Shown: positions 1 through 11,814, counted from the first letter of the stretch. The stretch: 64,000 bases of DNA from Trichobilharzia regenti (GCA_944472135.2 OX235262.1:82620903-82684902), one strand, 5' to 3'. Made by a program: numbers and translations. The notes: a model not told the origin generated them from the sequence alone.

Positions 1-183
1 TAAAATGATAGTGTAACTAACTGATATGACTAAAATAAGCAATAATAACAAGTGTTTGCTGGCAGCTGTTTGTAATTATTATGTTTGCTATTCATACTGA
101 ACTGCGTAGATGCAGGTTTATGCTTGCTGATATTACAGTAGGTTAAAATAAACATACACAGTTTAAGGTGCTTTTTAAATATT

Positions 184-317
184 TCTTTACGTTCCCAGTG
201 TGGAACATAGGCCCTCAAGTTACAGGCTTGAAGTTTCCATAGCACAAGGTGATTATTTTTTCAGGATGCGGTTGCTAGCCTCATAGCAAGCCCCCCCCCA
301 TCTTTACCAGTCTTGCT
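184..317 (-). repeat. SINE-B body, head missing
   Basis: Reads in reverse as the body of the SINE-B family: the segment ending in the 'gaagccctatgttcc'-type tail lies at the left and the 'gaggctagcaacc'-type core at about 265-285. It matches the copies at 7595-7840, 50889-51085 and 60580-60795. The tRNA-like head of this copy is not attached; a head in the opposite orientation starts at 321. Diverged, non-coding. Confidence 0.6.
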
Positions 318-320
318 ACT

Positions 321-515
321 GCGTCGGTGGCACAGTGGTTAGGACTCTCGCCGACCATGCACATGGTTCAGGGTTCGATACCCAGCCAACTCACATCTGA
401 TATCTATGGTCGGCCTGCAAAATTTGGGTTACCGATATCACATGCTGAAAATTCCATGCATGCACTAAAAGAAACGGTGTAGAAACAATCTGAAATCAAA
501 ATAAAATAAAAAAAG
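321..515 (+). repeat. tRNA-derived SINE (B2 type)
   Basis: Starts with a tRNA-like pol III promoter: an A-box-like 'tggcacagtggttagg' at about 328-343 and a B-box 'ggttcgatacc' at about 373-383. The body (about 396-465) matches in reverse 4790-4860 and differs from the SINE-B body, so the same head is joined to a second body. It ends in an A-rich tail near 498-515. Not a functional tRNA gene: no cloverleaf can be completed after the B box. Confidence 0.6.
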
Positions 516-517
516 GA

Positions 518-592
518 GCGCGTCGGCCAGGGATCCAAACCCGGACCACATGCGGGGTCGGCAAGCACTTTGCCGCTATGCCACCGACGCAA
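518..592 (-). repeat. tRNA-like SINE head
   Basis: Reverse-strand copy of the head at 321-395, beginning at the right with 'gcgtcggtggcatagcgg' and carrying a degenerate B box around 533-545. With the plus-strand head it makes an inverted pair about 120 bases apart. Confidence 0.6.
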
Positions 593-599
593 AGAGCTT

Positions 600-1080
600 A
601 ATGTACACATTTTCAGAGCATTTCATGGTAGTGTTCATGATTTCACTTTGTAAGACATATATATTTCACATTACCATGCATAGTGTTCAATTTTCACTCG
701 GTAGCAAAATTAAATGAATAACGCCTTTCATGACGGAATAATTTCTTTGGGTAGAATATACATAACATTATAACCTTAACAAGATAATGAGCAACAAATT
801 TCTCTCAGAACTTTGTCGGCTGATAAATAACACAGTACCAATTTATGTTATTTGGAACAAAATTTTAAAAACGTTGGAGTCTAGGGTTTTTATTTATTTT
901 TGATTTGATGTCAACTAGAGAAGCGTAGAAAATCACGGAGTGCTGGATAGTCATTTCATCACAGTTTGGAACGCTTCAGCACTACGCATCTACTACCCCA
1001 TCAAGGATGCGTTTTTACGCGATCAAACACGAAAAAACATCAAACTCCCATATAACAAACTCTCGAAAATTAGTGTTATG
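600..1080. other. AT-rich, nothing recognised
   Basis: No coding region, RNA gene or repeat that I can support. Short ORFs here look random. Confidence 0.4.
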
Positions 1081-1084
1081 CTCA

Positions 1085-1432
1085 GTAGTGACTGTCTGTG
1101 AGACACAGTTGCCTGGAGTTTTTATAAGAGGTTGTGATGAGTGAGTTTCATCAGGTAGGGTGTGATATCAAATGCTCAATGATGGCATTGGTTGGTGATC
1201 GTGCTGAAATCATGAGGTAACAGAAGTTAGAATTCATGGGCGATGAATTCGCAGCCAAACTACTGAACGGTCACGCAGTTTGGCCTCTCAACCTAAACGT
1301 GTCGGATTCAACCCGTTGGATGGTAGTGGGTGCTGAATTTTCTTAAACTAAGATGAAAATCAATACTCTCTGGTTTTCAGTGGTTCTCTAAATGACATCA
1401 ATTCATGATAAAACTCCAAACATTGTTATTCT
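1085..1432 (+). repeat. Hammerhead SINE (family A), degenerate
   Basis: Follows the layout of the better copy at 5180-5605: 'gttagaattcatggg' spacer, tRNA-like middle with a B-box-like 'ggattcaacccg', then a decayed hammerhead region at about 1330-1365 and the 'ttttcagtggttctctaa' tail. The ribozyme core is mutated (ctgaattt in place of ctgatga), so it should be inactive. Confidence 0.55.
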
Positions 1433-2400
1433 GTTACGGAATTTTACTCCACTAGCTTGTCCGAATTCTCTTCTTATATCAATGAAAATTTTTCATAGCT
1501 GAATTTAAGTGTGAATAAAGTTGATTCACACGCTTTGATTCCATTTTTGTACCAGTAGCCAGTATATAAAAAAGTGTACTTTTTACGATGTTTTTCTTCT
1601 TAGGCCAGTTTTCTTTTAATCCGAATAACAGTATTTATGTCACAAATAGTCATACACTGAAATGAAAATAGATATATTGTACAAGATTCATAGTATTGGT
1701 TTCACAAAGTGGACTTATTAGTGTAGTGAAATTAACGAACTTTTAATGGGCTTACCATACACCTCTATTTTTCTGTGAACAGTACAAGTTGAAGCTTTTT
1801 AAAGCTTGCCGTGACTCAGCATGATGACTGTATGCTTATTAGGTTATTAGAACGGTTTCTTGATGCAGCTGACACATATTTTTTTTCTGAAAAAACTAGT
1901 CAGAATGTACTGTATTTGTTAGTTTTCCTCTTATTCAAACTAAAAGTACATTAAAACTTGATTGTTGTGTTATATAAACAAGATTTCTAGTTTAAAAACA
2001 TACTTATTTTCACTCCACGAATGTTCCTTGATGACTGAATTATAAACACACTTCAAACAACAAAAGAGCTCAGTTTATTATTCATTTTTTAGAAAATAGA
2101 ATATAACACAAGGAACCATACTCCCTAAAACCATTAAGTTTTACGCATACATTCCGCATTCTAACCTGAGGTTATCTGTGGAAATTAAAGCTATTATTAT
2201 TATTATTATCAGAATGTGTGAAATGTACACTTTATGTAACTGATGCCAACGTTTCTAATACTTCACAGTGAGTCTTTCCATTTGATATAACCTTTCGACA
2301 ATGAGTAGAAAAAATAAAGGTATCAGGAAACACAGAGACATTTATGTCCAGCCTGGAATACAAATTTTCTCCAGTAAGTATTACGATAATGATAATAGGA
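1433..2400. other. AT-rich, no gene; short ATT repeat
   Basis: No gene is visible. A short ATT microsatellite lies at about 2193-2209; such tracts end RTE and CR1 copies elsewhere in the window, so this could be the tail of an unrecognised fragment. Confidence 0.4.
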
Positions 2401-2404
2401 TTTG

Positions 2405-2670
2405 ACTGAACGCTACCAACTAGTGTGACGTGTCTAGTCCTTTCTCTGCTGCAGACTGAATTCTCTCAGCCTGGTTCACAATGTGACCAGCATTCTAGAT
2501 AGCTCGTCATCATGATATATATAGATTTGATGACGCGGGTTCGAAACTCAGAATAAGGAGTCATGAGTCCCTTCAAGGTTGCAGATATGCAGTGCTGACG
2601 AGTGCCAAATAGCACGAAACCAAGGTCCAAGGCTTCCTGTGGCCTATTGCCTTCAACTATCTAATAATAG
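2405..2670 (+). repeat. SINE family C fragments
   Basis: Left part (2405-2510) matches the reversed tail of family C ('actagtgtgacgtgtctagtcc', then a gcagactgaattct-type motif). Right part carries the B-box region 'gcgggttcgaaactcag' (about 2537) and the body 'cttcaaggttgcagatatg'. Same pieces occur at 28455-28890 and 46960-47640. Confidence 0.65.
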
Positions 2671-2994
2671 ACTTTATTTGACAATTTTAGGTATGACAAC
2701 AATTTAAAAGCTTATTGACATAAAAAAGGATATAAAAGCGACTGCGTCTGAGACTTCAATTAGTATTTTTTAATTAAAGTTTCTCAAGTTAGCTCTCAGT
2801 GTTGCACCAACTGATAATGATAAAAGTTAACAGCATAAGTGCTGTATTTGTTCATTGTATTACTAGGTTTGATCATGCAAAACTAAATAGTTTTTGCTCT
2901 TGCACACTTCATAATATTTCAGACCAATTGTGGAAACCTCAAAGTGTTCCAAATAAAATAGCGATTTTAAGCCTTTGTTTCTGAAACTTGCCAG

Positions 2995-3285
2995 TATTGT
3001 TCTTTGAGTTCCGGGTGCAAACTAGGGCTTCAACAGCTCATCTCCAATTTCTCCTGTTCTCTACAGTTCTAACTCAGCTGACTCCACGATCACCCATATG
3101 CTGTTTTTCTCCTCACAGAATCTCCTCAGTGTCATTCTTAAACCCAAGCCCAACTTGTCGTTGCTTAGTTGGGTTCCGCAAGAGGGCCTGACGCCCGACG
3201 ATGCCACACAATGGTCTCCTCAGAGTATATCCCGTCCATCTCCATATACTTCGGTATATTTGTTGGCAGTAGTTTCTTAGTTACA
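2995..3285 (-). mobile_element. RTE-clade LINE, 3' end fragment
   Basis: Reverse-strand match to the 3' end of the RTE element at 34939-38405: tail near 3000 ('agggcttcaaca'), then the C-terminal coding part including the region of the 'WIGHTLRK' motif near 3210-3235 (reverse). Heavily mutated. It abuts a plus-strand RTE fragment that starts at about 3305, making a head-to-head inverted pair. Confidence 0.65.
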
Positions 3286-3304
3286 TCGTTACCAGATTTT
3301 CGTT

Positions 3305-3905
3305 TTACTAATCGTGTCTGGTAGAACTGACGAGGATATCAAAGCAAAGATCGTGGAAGCAAGAAAAGCTTTCATTACTCTTAAGTCTATGTGGAGATCA
3401 ACAGCACTCAACATAAAAAATAACATCCGGATTTTCAACTCCAATGTGAAGTCAGTGCTACTATACGGATCAAAGACTTGGCTCATCATAAAGAGCACCT
3501 CAAACAAACTACAGACGCTCATTAACAGTTGTCTTCGCTCAATACTCAAGATCAGATGGCTGGCCAGAAAAAATCAGAAACAGAGAACTCTGGCAATGAG
3601 CAAACCAACCAGGAACCGATTGTGCAACAAATACACAGGAAGAAATGGAGATGGATTGGCCATACTCTGAGGAAACCATCAAGTGACATCACCAGACAAG
3701 CCATTGCTCGAGTGGAACCCGAAAAAGAAGCGGCGAATTGGTCGTCAGTGCAAGGGTGACTTGGAGGAGATCATGTGAGGAGGAGATGAAAGCATGTGGG
3801 CAAACTTAAATCCAGGTGAAAACTCTAGTAGAGAACCGAACACAATGGAGACGCGCGGCTGAAGCCCTATGTTTCTCTAGGAATTAAATGAAATAATAAT
3901 AATCA
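3305..3905 (+). pseudogene. RTE reverse transcriptase, 3' fragment
   Basis: Encodes the C-terminal part of an RTE-clade reverse transcriptase in two frames: about 3314-3560 gives 'GRTDEDIKAKIVEARKAFI' and 'VKSVLLYGSKTW', and after a frameshift near 3570 the sequence continues with the [16 protein letters not shown] region to about 3700. The 3' end 'gaagccctatgtttctctag' is followed by a short ATA-rich tail at 3885-3905, as in the long copy at 34939-38405. A 5'-truncated dead copy; the catalytic FADD motif is not included. Confidence 0.85.
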
Positions 3906-4695
3906 TGTCTGGCCAGCCGTTCGACCTTCAGTATCGATGTCGCAAAGGTAGGGCCTGCATCAGCCAGTAGAACTGCTTTTGGTTATGTATCAAGTCCCTG
4001 AACCATTAGTGATGAAATTCTGAATTTCGTCTTTTATTCTGAGTGCAGTAGATTACCACGCAGATCTTACATCCATGAAAGCTTGATTCGTCTTTGACAT
4101 CCTCACCCAGGCCATCTGTAGTTGGATTGATGCTGACAATGTCATTTCAAATTTATCTTTTTATTGGTGAGAATGATCTTGTACTTTGAATTAAAATCTC
4201 TCTACTTTTATGAATTTTCTTAAAAATGAAATGGTTTCTTTCCTACACATGAAACAACACTAAAGAAGGCTATAAAATTTGTTTACTTTATTACAGTAAA
4301 TGATAGGTAAGAAGTTAGATAATTATATTGCTTAATTAGATTCCCACAGAAAAGCCTATTCCTTTTCTACTGTCTACTTTATATGTGTATATATATATGC
4401 TTAAAAACATATATAAACAATTTTGTCTGGTTGTGCAGATTGCTTTTATGATCCTGTAACATTTGAAGGGAAAAACACGTGATAATCTGGTGTTATGTTT
4501 GTTTGCTTAATATTATTATAAAGGCTTGTTTGATACAAATTAAGCATAAAGTGAAGAAGACATTAATGAATCGATTATTGCGGAGGATGGATGCTTGCGC
4601 TTTAATTAAAAACATTTGTTCAGTCTTTTTTTCTTAAGCTATCAATAACACTTTTGGTTATACGAGATAATTGAAATGTACGTATATTTTTTTAT
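3906..4695. other. AT-rich, no gene seen
   Basis: No coding region or recognised repeat. A short TA-rich stretch lies at about 4383-4400. Confidence 0.4.
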
Positions 4696-4699
4696 TTGG

Positions 4700-4935
4700 T
4701 GCCGATTTTCTAGTACTTTTCACCACTGGTGAATGAAAAATACATAATTTGTTCAGTGTTTTTTTATAATGGCTTGATTCGACACAGTATTTTGGTATAT
4801 CCATTGAATTTTCAGCGTATGATATTGGTAGCCCAAATTTAGCAGGCCGACAACTGATATCAAGTGTGCGTCGGCTGAGGATCAAACCCCAGACCATGTA
4901 CATGGTCGGCGAGCGTCCTAGCCACTGTGTCGCTA
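4700..4935 (-). repeat. tRNA-derived SINE (B2 type)
   Basis: Reverse-strand copy of the element at 321-515. The tRNA-like head is at about 4865-4935 (B box 'gatcaaacccc' in reverse near 4878) and the shared body, with the 'tttgggctaccaatatcatac'-like stretch, at 4795-4860. The A-rich tail reads as T-rich at 4730-4770. Confidence 0.6.
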
Positions 4936-5179
4936 ATGTACAGAATAAGCATATAGTCCGTTATATCACAAGCGCTGTAGAGACTTTATAACTTGATAAA
5001 AACTTCCTCGATCAAATCTTCTTTTTCAGAAAGGCCTGATAACTACACTTACACTAGACGTTTGTACCTTGCAAGAAGGATTAACACGGTTTTACTTCCT
5101 TGCAATTCAGCCTTTAGGCCATCAATAAGCAAATGTCTTATTGAACAACTAATGAAGTGAAGGAAAACAATTACAGGAT

Positions 5180-5605
5180 GATATTCAAGTATTGGTTTGT
5201 AGGGGTATGATTGATCGGTTACAGGATTTCATCAGGTAGGTAGTTACCTGGGTTCTAGTGTGAAGTCATGACTAGTAGGGTGCAGTAGGTCAGATGTGAG
5301 TACAAATACTCACCGGAGACATTGGCTAGCGCTAGCGCTTTGTCGTGATGTGGCAGAAGTTGGAATTCATGGGCTGGTCATTGGATCGGGTCCCAGTGGC
5401 TTAACGGTCTATGAGCTCGCCTTGTAACCAACCAGAAGGTTCTGGGTTCAATCCCGGCAGTGTAGACGCGTACTGATGAAGAGTCCCAAACTAGGACAAA
5501 ACAGCTCCCCAGTACTTTCAGGTTTTCCAGTGGTTCTCTAATCGATGTCAGCTTATTATGAAATCGTGTAACCGATCAATCAAACCCTTACAAATCAACC
5601 AACAA
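5180..5605 (+). repeat. Hammerhead SINE (family A)
   Basis: The most complete family A copy. Order: leader 'acctgggttctagtg' (about 5247), spacer ending in 'gttggaattcatgggctgg', a tRNA-like part (A-box-like 'agtggcttaacggtc' and B-box-like 'ggttctgggttcaatccc' near 5437-5454), the hammerhead segment at 5468-5505, then the tail 'ttttccagtggttctctaat'. Resembles Sm-alpha elements of schistosomes, known as tRNA-type SINEs encoding hammerhead ribozymes. Confidence 0.75.
5468..5505 (+). ncRNA. Hammerhead ribozyme motif, variant
   Basis: Contains the core CTGATGA (5473-5479) followed by a short stem II whose sides GTCC and GGAC pair. In the known S. mansoni ribozyme the core is followed directly by stem II and then GAAA. 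Here three extra bases (AGA) lie between core and stem, and GAAAC reads AAAAC, so this copy is probably inactive. Confidence 0.6.
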
Positions 5606-6170
5606 AAATACTGCGCTTTATTCTCTTAATAGTTTTGTACAAAGCACAGTGAAATAAAAATTTCGACTTAAAACAGTGGTAGTAGGGGCGGGAGTTCCAC
5701 TGAACAATTTCCATACTCCATAAAGAGATATCAATGTTATATGCAGTGTGAATTCTTGTAAAGACTTTTATCTACTGACATATCAAGAAATCCAGGCAAG
5801 TTTTTGATTCGGTACTTTATTGCCATTATTTCAGCATGCAAATATTTGAAGTAATCTAACATATATTCTGAACTAATCACCACATTTAGCTCTCATGGAT
5901 GATTCTACGATTTACCCAGCATTTTACTACATTTGATCTCATTGAATTGATTGTGAAATAAAATGGAGCAGTTTGAAGCAGAAAATACCTGGGTTGAATC
6001 GTGAACTTTTGTTAAACGCGATAATCGATAAGTTTTTGGAGTATTTATGTAGTTTAATTCAATGAGCAATGCTCTTGGGGGGATAAAGGAGTTTGGCAAA
6101 CGTCTTACATACCTCCAGGCCTTTGATTACTGGTGCTAAGAGGCAGCGTGTAGAAGCACAGTGATATAGA
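5606..6170. other. No gene seen
   Basis: AT-rich; short reverse-strand ORF at 5905-6099 has no recognisable domain and looks random. Confidence 0.35.
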
Positions 6171-6174
6171 TAAA

Positions 6175-8650
6175 ACGCCATGGGGTCTGGCAAATAAACA
6201 GGACAAAATTCAAATAGACTTCATCTGGATGAGGAGCATACGTGGAATCAGACCATTATCTAATACAGCGAAACTTTAAAGTGGAGTTGAGTGCCTTCAG
6301 AATATCTCGAGGTAGACCATAATTCAAGTTCAACACTCACAAACTCAAGCATGAATCTACAAGCTACATCCTTGTAGCAGCTAACAGAGTAAAGTTGGAG
6401 ATATTATTTGGCTTCTCCGATGAAACTTGCATGCAGATGCACTGAAAATCTTTGAAAATCATGTTAAATAAAATATGTGTGGCCATTACGGGCAGAAAAA
6501 AGTGACAAGTAATGGTTCTTTATGCATACTTGGGTGCTAAAAGTGGAGAGATGGACCCTAAAACAGAAAATAAACCAGTGCGAAGATAGACAAAGAAATC
6601 AGAAGTTGAGTTCAATCTATATTGCACTGAATAAGGAAGTGAAGAATAGTGCTAGGAGAGACAAAAGACAGTTCTACAACAAACTGGCAACCGAAGCAGA
6701 ACGGGTAGGCCTCAAATGAAAGAGACTTCAGAACATTACATCAGATAACCAGGTCTCTATGCGGGGAGACAGAAATACAGATAAAACCAATATAAGGTCG
6801 TCAAAGGGACTTAATTATCAAACAGGAGAGACAAATAAAACAATGTGCTGACCACTTCAAGTGGACTTTAAATCTATCATCACCTGTAACCCGTCCAGAA
6901 ATACCACATTTAGCCACAGTAATACTAGTGAACAACAATCATGCAATAAAAACAAACGTTTTGATTACAATGAAGTTAATGAAAGCTAGAAAGGAATGTA
7001 GGAGTCCCAGATGGACGTCCTCCAAAAGTACTGAAGATGGGTCCAGAAACATGAGCAGATATGCTCACACTGCTATTACAGAGAATTTGGAGGAAATGAA
7101 AGTAAGGAACGTACTGTCCGGAAGAAAAGCTAGCGGAGAAGGGTGACTTAGGCCTCTGCAGAAACATTAAGTTGTGTCATCCTGAAGAGAATAAAAGATG
7201 CTCTGGGTTCAAAACTACTCCTGGAAAAAGCCGGGTTTTGGTAAAACAAACCCTGTATTGATCAGGCTGCAGCGTTACCCATTATCATCAAATAGAGCAT
7301 ACAATGGCAGCTGAATCTTTACCTTAACTTCATCGACTTCGAAAAGTCTTCGATAGCGATCCGAGAGAAGTAGTCTTCAAACTGCTCCAGCACTAAGAAG
7401 TGCTTTAAACCTTTATCAACGTCCATCACTAGCTATGTGATATGAAACACGTCAGATGATTCACAATGGTAAACTGAGCGATACCTCTGAAGTGAAGCTG
7501 GGAGTGAGACAAGACTGTATTCTACCTTAACCCATGATATTCCTGATGGTGGTGGGCTATATTGTGCAGAAGCGTAAACTAGGCCCACAAAGCTCTTTTT
7601 AGTTCCTTTGCGTTCTCAGTGGAACATAGGGCCTCTAGCTAGAGACTTGACGTTTCAGTAGGAGTGGTGGCTATTTTTACAGGATTGGGTCGCTAGCCTC
7701 GTGCCCATTCTTGCCTCTTTACCAGTCTTACTACTGGCTTAGCGAGGTAAAGGAGTGCGTTTGTGGCCAGGGATAGAACCCTGGACCATCTGCGTGATTG
7801 GTGATCACCCTATGGCTATGCCACTGACGCACACACGAAAAGGTTCTAGAAAATCTGAACTCCTAGCATGATTTATGTTTAACGTCACACAAACGTGAGG
7901 ATTTAAATGAAGAAATCAATAAGTTGGTAGAAGAAACAAGGAAGACGGAAATTCAGGTGAACATAACGAAGATGGAGGTGATGAGAATGACCAAACAACA
8001 ACAAGCATCAATCATTGTCAACAGGATAAATTTGAACGAAGTCACTTGTTTCATCTTTCAAGGCAATATTGTCTCAACTACTTGTAACACAGACGAGCAT
8101 GTCGAAAGCTGGGTCGGAAAAACAAAACAAATGGTTTCATTAATCTGAAATCAGTGTGAAAATCTTACTAAGTCAGCGTGAAGAACAAATTCTGATTTTC
8201 AGCACCAATTTTAAGTCAATTCTTCCACACAATTCAGTGGCTTAGCACGAGTGTCACCAAACACAATTTCCAACCACCTGCTGCAGACTTTTACCAATGG
8301 CTGTCTTCTTTCGATACTGAAGACCAAATATCTGACCACAAAGGATGAGCAAGAAGGAACTGTGGAACGAACTGACCAAGATTCTGTTGTCCGAAAAATA
8401 TTCCGAAGAAATTGGAATACACAGATACACGTTTAATGACATTACGCTCCACGCCATAGCTCGAGTGGAGCTCGAAAAAGAAACAACGAGTTAGGCGTCG
8501 GAAGTTTACGTGGAAGAGATTGTGTTAGCATGAGGGGATAGCTCGTTTGGAATCGTGAGGCATTTTAAAATTGACACAGAACAGAATGAAACAGAGATTT
8601 GCTGTTGAAGACCTATGTTCCATTTCGAACCTCAAGGAATAAAACTGATA
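6175..8650 (+). pseudogene. RTE-clade LINE, decayed copy
   Basis: A 5'-truncated RTE element broken by many stops and frameshifts. It begins at the end of the endonuclease domain (about 6215-6275, compare 'NQIDFIS' and 'SDHYL' of the 38-kb copy). The linker lies at 6522-6719 ('ALNKEVKNSARRDKRQFYNK'), the palm region near 7318-7360 ('NFIDFEK'), and the region after the catalytic site at 7924-8148. The 3' end near 8605-8640 is a diverged 'gaagacctatgttcc' tail. A reverse SINE-B copy (7595-7840) interrupts it just before the FADD region, so the SINE arrived after this copy. Confidence 0.85.
7595..7840 (-). repeat. SINE-B, full copy nested in RTE
   Basis: Reverse strand. The tRNA-like head is at about 7755-7835 (A box 'tggcatagccatagggtg', B box 'gggttctatccctgg'), the core homologous to the RTE leader at about 7675-7705, and the 3' end homologous to the RTE tail ('cagtggaacatagggcctc' in plus orientation) at about 7615-7640. 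The flanking RTE sequence continues on both sides, supporting insertion. Confidence 0.75.
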
Positions 8651-10480
8651 AATTTCCATCGTGTATATCAACTCATCTCAGTCACTTATTAGTACACAGT
8701 TCTATGTGACTATGCTCACTTTCTTGATTACCATTTTTAGAATCAAGCAGGTCACAACATTTGGTTTGAATAATTTAAAACTGTGATGAAATTTCAGCTC
8801 GTCGATCTGTGTAAACTGCAGGCTGCTAATCAGTGAGCAAAATTTTGAATTCACCAAAAGGGTTCAGATAAATTAAATCGTCTTGCGTTAAATGCAGGTT
8901 CAACTGAACTAACCATAAACAGTCTCATTGTCTCGATTTGTGACTTTTCTATAGGTCTTATTGTAGCCATTTCTAATTTGAATTCACCTGAATTTTAGTA
9001 TTGAAATTTTTATCGTCTATCAAACTGTTTTAACCTCTTGACGCAGTTTGGCTCTAGTTGACTATTTGAAACGACAGTGCCGAAAGTCAAAGAAGCTACA
9101 TATCTGTGATTATTTATAAGTTGCATGAGTTTATCTTGACATGACTATTCAGATTCATAATATAAATGAAAGTGGATTTAGAATTAAAAAAGAATTTAAA
9201 ATTTGGTGCTCATATCACTTAAACCCTTGCAGATTCCCTGCATCAATTTACATGAAAAAAACTCTAGTAGATCACTTAGATTAATCGCTAATTAATCCCT
9301 ATTCTTCAATCCTTAATATTTTGTCGCTTTATTGCAAGGGTTACTAAATCCAGTAGAAATGAATTCACTTTGAGCTGTCGTATAACTACGAGAGATATAT
9401 GTTTACAGTTCCTTCTATTGTTTCTTTTCATTCTTTCTTCTACTTACCACTTTTAATGCCAAATAAAACCCTTAGATGACATTAGAAATTAGGAACTTTC
9501 GGTATAGGAGGACAATTTATATGCATTTGTTCACTAGCTATGCTTCTAGAAATATCGCTGCAACCTCCTAGGTGTCGTGTAGAATATCATATCCTTTGTT
9601 TCAGTCAAAATAATGGTTGAGTTTGTTGACGAGTGTATTGGCTTTCTGGAGTACACCACTGTTTTTGACGGTTGACCTATGCCTAGTTGTTCTATGAAGT
9701 ATCTAACCAGTAAACTGATATATGTTTAACCTTTGCCAGCAGATTATTTAGCATGCTTTTTACCGTCAGCTATGTGGGAAAGGCAGTCTGTTTTCATCAA
9801 AACAGTAAATATTCTCCTTAAATAAACATGTGTACCTACATATGTTTTGCCGATAGCTAAATATGGTATAGAAAGAAAATAAAATTCACTCAGTCGGAAC
9901 CAAATCCGATTGGAACTTTTCTGAAGATGTAAAGTTTACTTTATATTCTGCATACAATTCTTCCCATTAATAAATTTGAATAAAGCAAAACAGCAAACGT
10001 TCCAAGATAATCCAAGCTCATGTTTTTATTTCGATTATTTCATGGATTTTTTTCAACTGGTCACAACCTGAACAATACCACAGTTATAAATTAAATTGAA
10101 GATCTGAACAAAATGTTTTACAATGATAATAAATAAATGGTTGGAACTGAGAGTAACACTGGTCAGGAATGATGTAATATAGTTGAATAAATAAATGCGG
10201 AAAAGATCGACTGTTTATAGAAGAATTGTACCACTATGTTTGGAAACAAAAGGACAGGGTTCAACAGAAGATTTGCTGGTAGAAATAAATTTTAACTATA
10301 AAGAGTATAAAAAGTAGTAGTAGATTGCGTAACCACTTAAAACACGTTTTTATAAAATAGACAAAAAGGGTTAGGGGATTGGGATGAGTAGTGTTTAAAC
10401 GAAAAATCTAGTTGTCTAACCAGGACAGAAGATGACGTAGTGAAATTTGTTTGCATTGTTATCACCAAGGCTGTGCATGA
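8651..10480. other. AT-rich, no gene seen
   Basis: About 1.8 kb with no ORF of note and no repeat that I can match within the window. Confidence 0.4.
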
Positions 10481-10489
10481 CTCACCATT

Positions 10490-10990
10490 ATCTCTTTCTG
10501 CGTACATAGATTTGGTTCTAGCTGTTTGATGGCGATTAACTCAGCAAAACAAAGCAGAATAGGTTTCTTCTATCTGTCGATTATTTTGAACGTCTTTAGA
10601 ATATCCACAGCATGGCCGTGTTTAATATGTAACGCGTGATCGCACTGTTTAGTGCTTGTGGGCCCTTTAATTTCAGGATTTTTGGCATGTGTTCATGATG
10701 TTAATAATAACTCTTTTCTCTGTTCATCCAGTTTATGTGATCTGGCACGGGCATGTAGATTGGTAGACGCAGTTGGAGGTAACATGAGGTGCGGGTTTGT
10801 CCACTTTTCATTGTCTTAAACAAAAGGTCATTTGATAATCATATACAAGCCTAGCAGCTGCATATGTTCTTTTCTGGGCAGCGTTCAGTCTCCATCTTAT
10901 TCTGCTAGAAGGGTAGTCATCTTTGAAGACAAACTGTAGAGAGTTGGGTTTTTTCTTTACTGTACTGCACTTCACTTTGTCAAGACCACG
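10490..10990 (-). pseudogene. Penelope-like element, GIY-YIG end
   Basis: Reverse translation of about 10500-10660 gives 'CDHALHIKHGHAVDILKTFK' and, one stop later, 'AELIAIKQLEPNLCTQ', the typical end of PLE GIY-YIG endonuclease domains (a conserved acidic residue before an I-K-x-L-x-P-x-L motif). Upstream to about 10990 the similarity fades, with several stops. This PLE lineage differs from those at 33.6 and 31.6 kb, whose final residues are of the 'QP-SLPWP' type. Confidence 0.6.
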
Positions 10991-10999
10991 TATTCCATG

Positions 11000-11771
11000 T
11001 TTATTGATGAATGATCAGGATTTCTTTAACAAGAAAACACTTTAACAGCTAAAAACTCCATCGATTTCACTAACTGAAACATACTATGCCCAAACCTTAT
11101 TCAGTTTGTTTCTAACATATTTTCTCAATGATAACGATAGTTTCCCTAACTTGTTTTTAATTTGACTGAGGTTAATGTAAGTAAATTTGCTTCCAACTAC
11201 TCAAAAGTCTAGTTTATAAGAGCTTCATAACCCTTAAAGTTTTTCAGGGTCGAAGTGAAACCACATAATGCCGTGCTATATCTTAGTCAACAAATTCAAG
11301 CAACATACTTGTCAATTTTTAAATCGACCCTTCTACACAACGAATCTCACATGATCGCTTTAAACCATTGGCTTGAGTGACATCGAGAGAACTGTCAAAC
11401 AAGTGGTATCATTAGATAGTTTTCCAGATAATTTTCAGTTCTTACTTCTCATTTTTACTGTAAAGAAACTGTACAATGTAGGACAAGAGTTACGCACATC
11501 AACTTAATTATGATATCGTAGACCGAGTCTCACTAATATAGCTTATTTAACTGTTATTATTGAATTATCATATCAGTTAAATAATGCTAAATAGGCAGTC
11601 AGTAGTCTATTTATTGTTTTCGTTGAATCTTTCCACCAATAGACTTATATTTCTGTGAACAGGTGTTGACGATGCATTCATCATTTATTAGTTAAATGTT
11701 TCATGTAAAAATTAAAGACAATCACGTGCAGATGAAATTTGTTTTCTTTTTTTAGTGTACACATACAATAC

Positions 11772-11814
<43 letters not shown>

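Noticed and set aside
321..395. Possible tRNA gene with A and B boxes
   Set aside because: The same sequence recurs at several places joined to SINE bodies and does not form a complete cloverleaf; it is a SINE head.
2193..2209. CRISPR-like or functional tandem array
   Set aside because: Simple ATT microsatellite; no spacer-repeat structure anywhere in the window, and the genome is eukaryotic.
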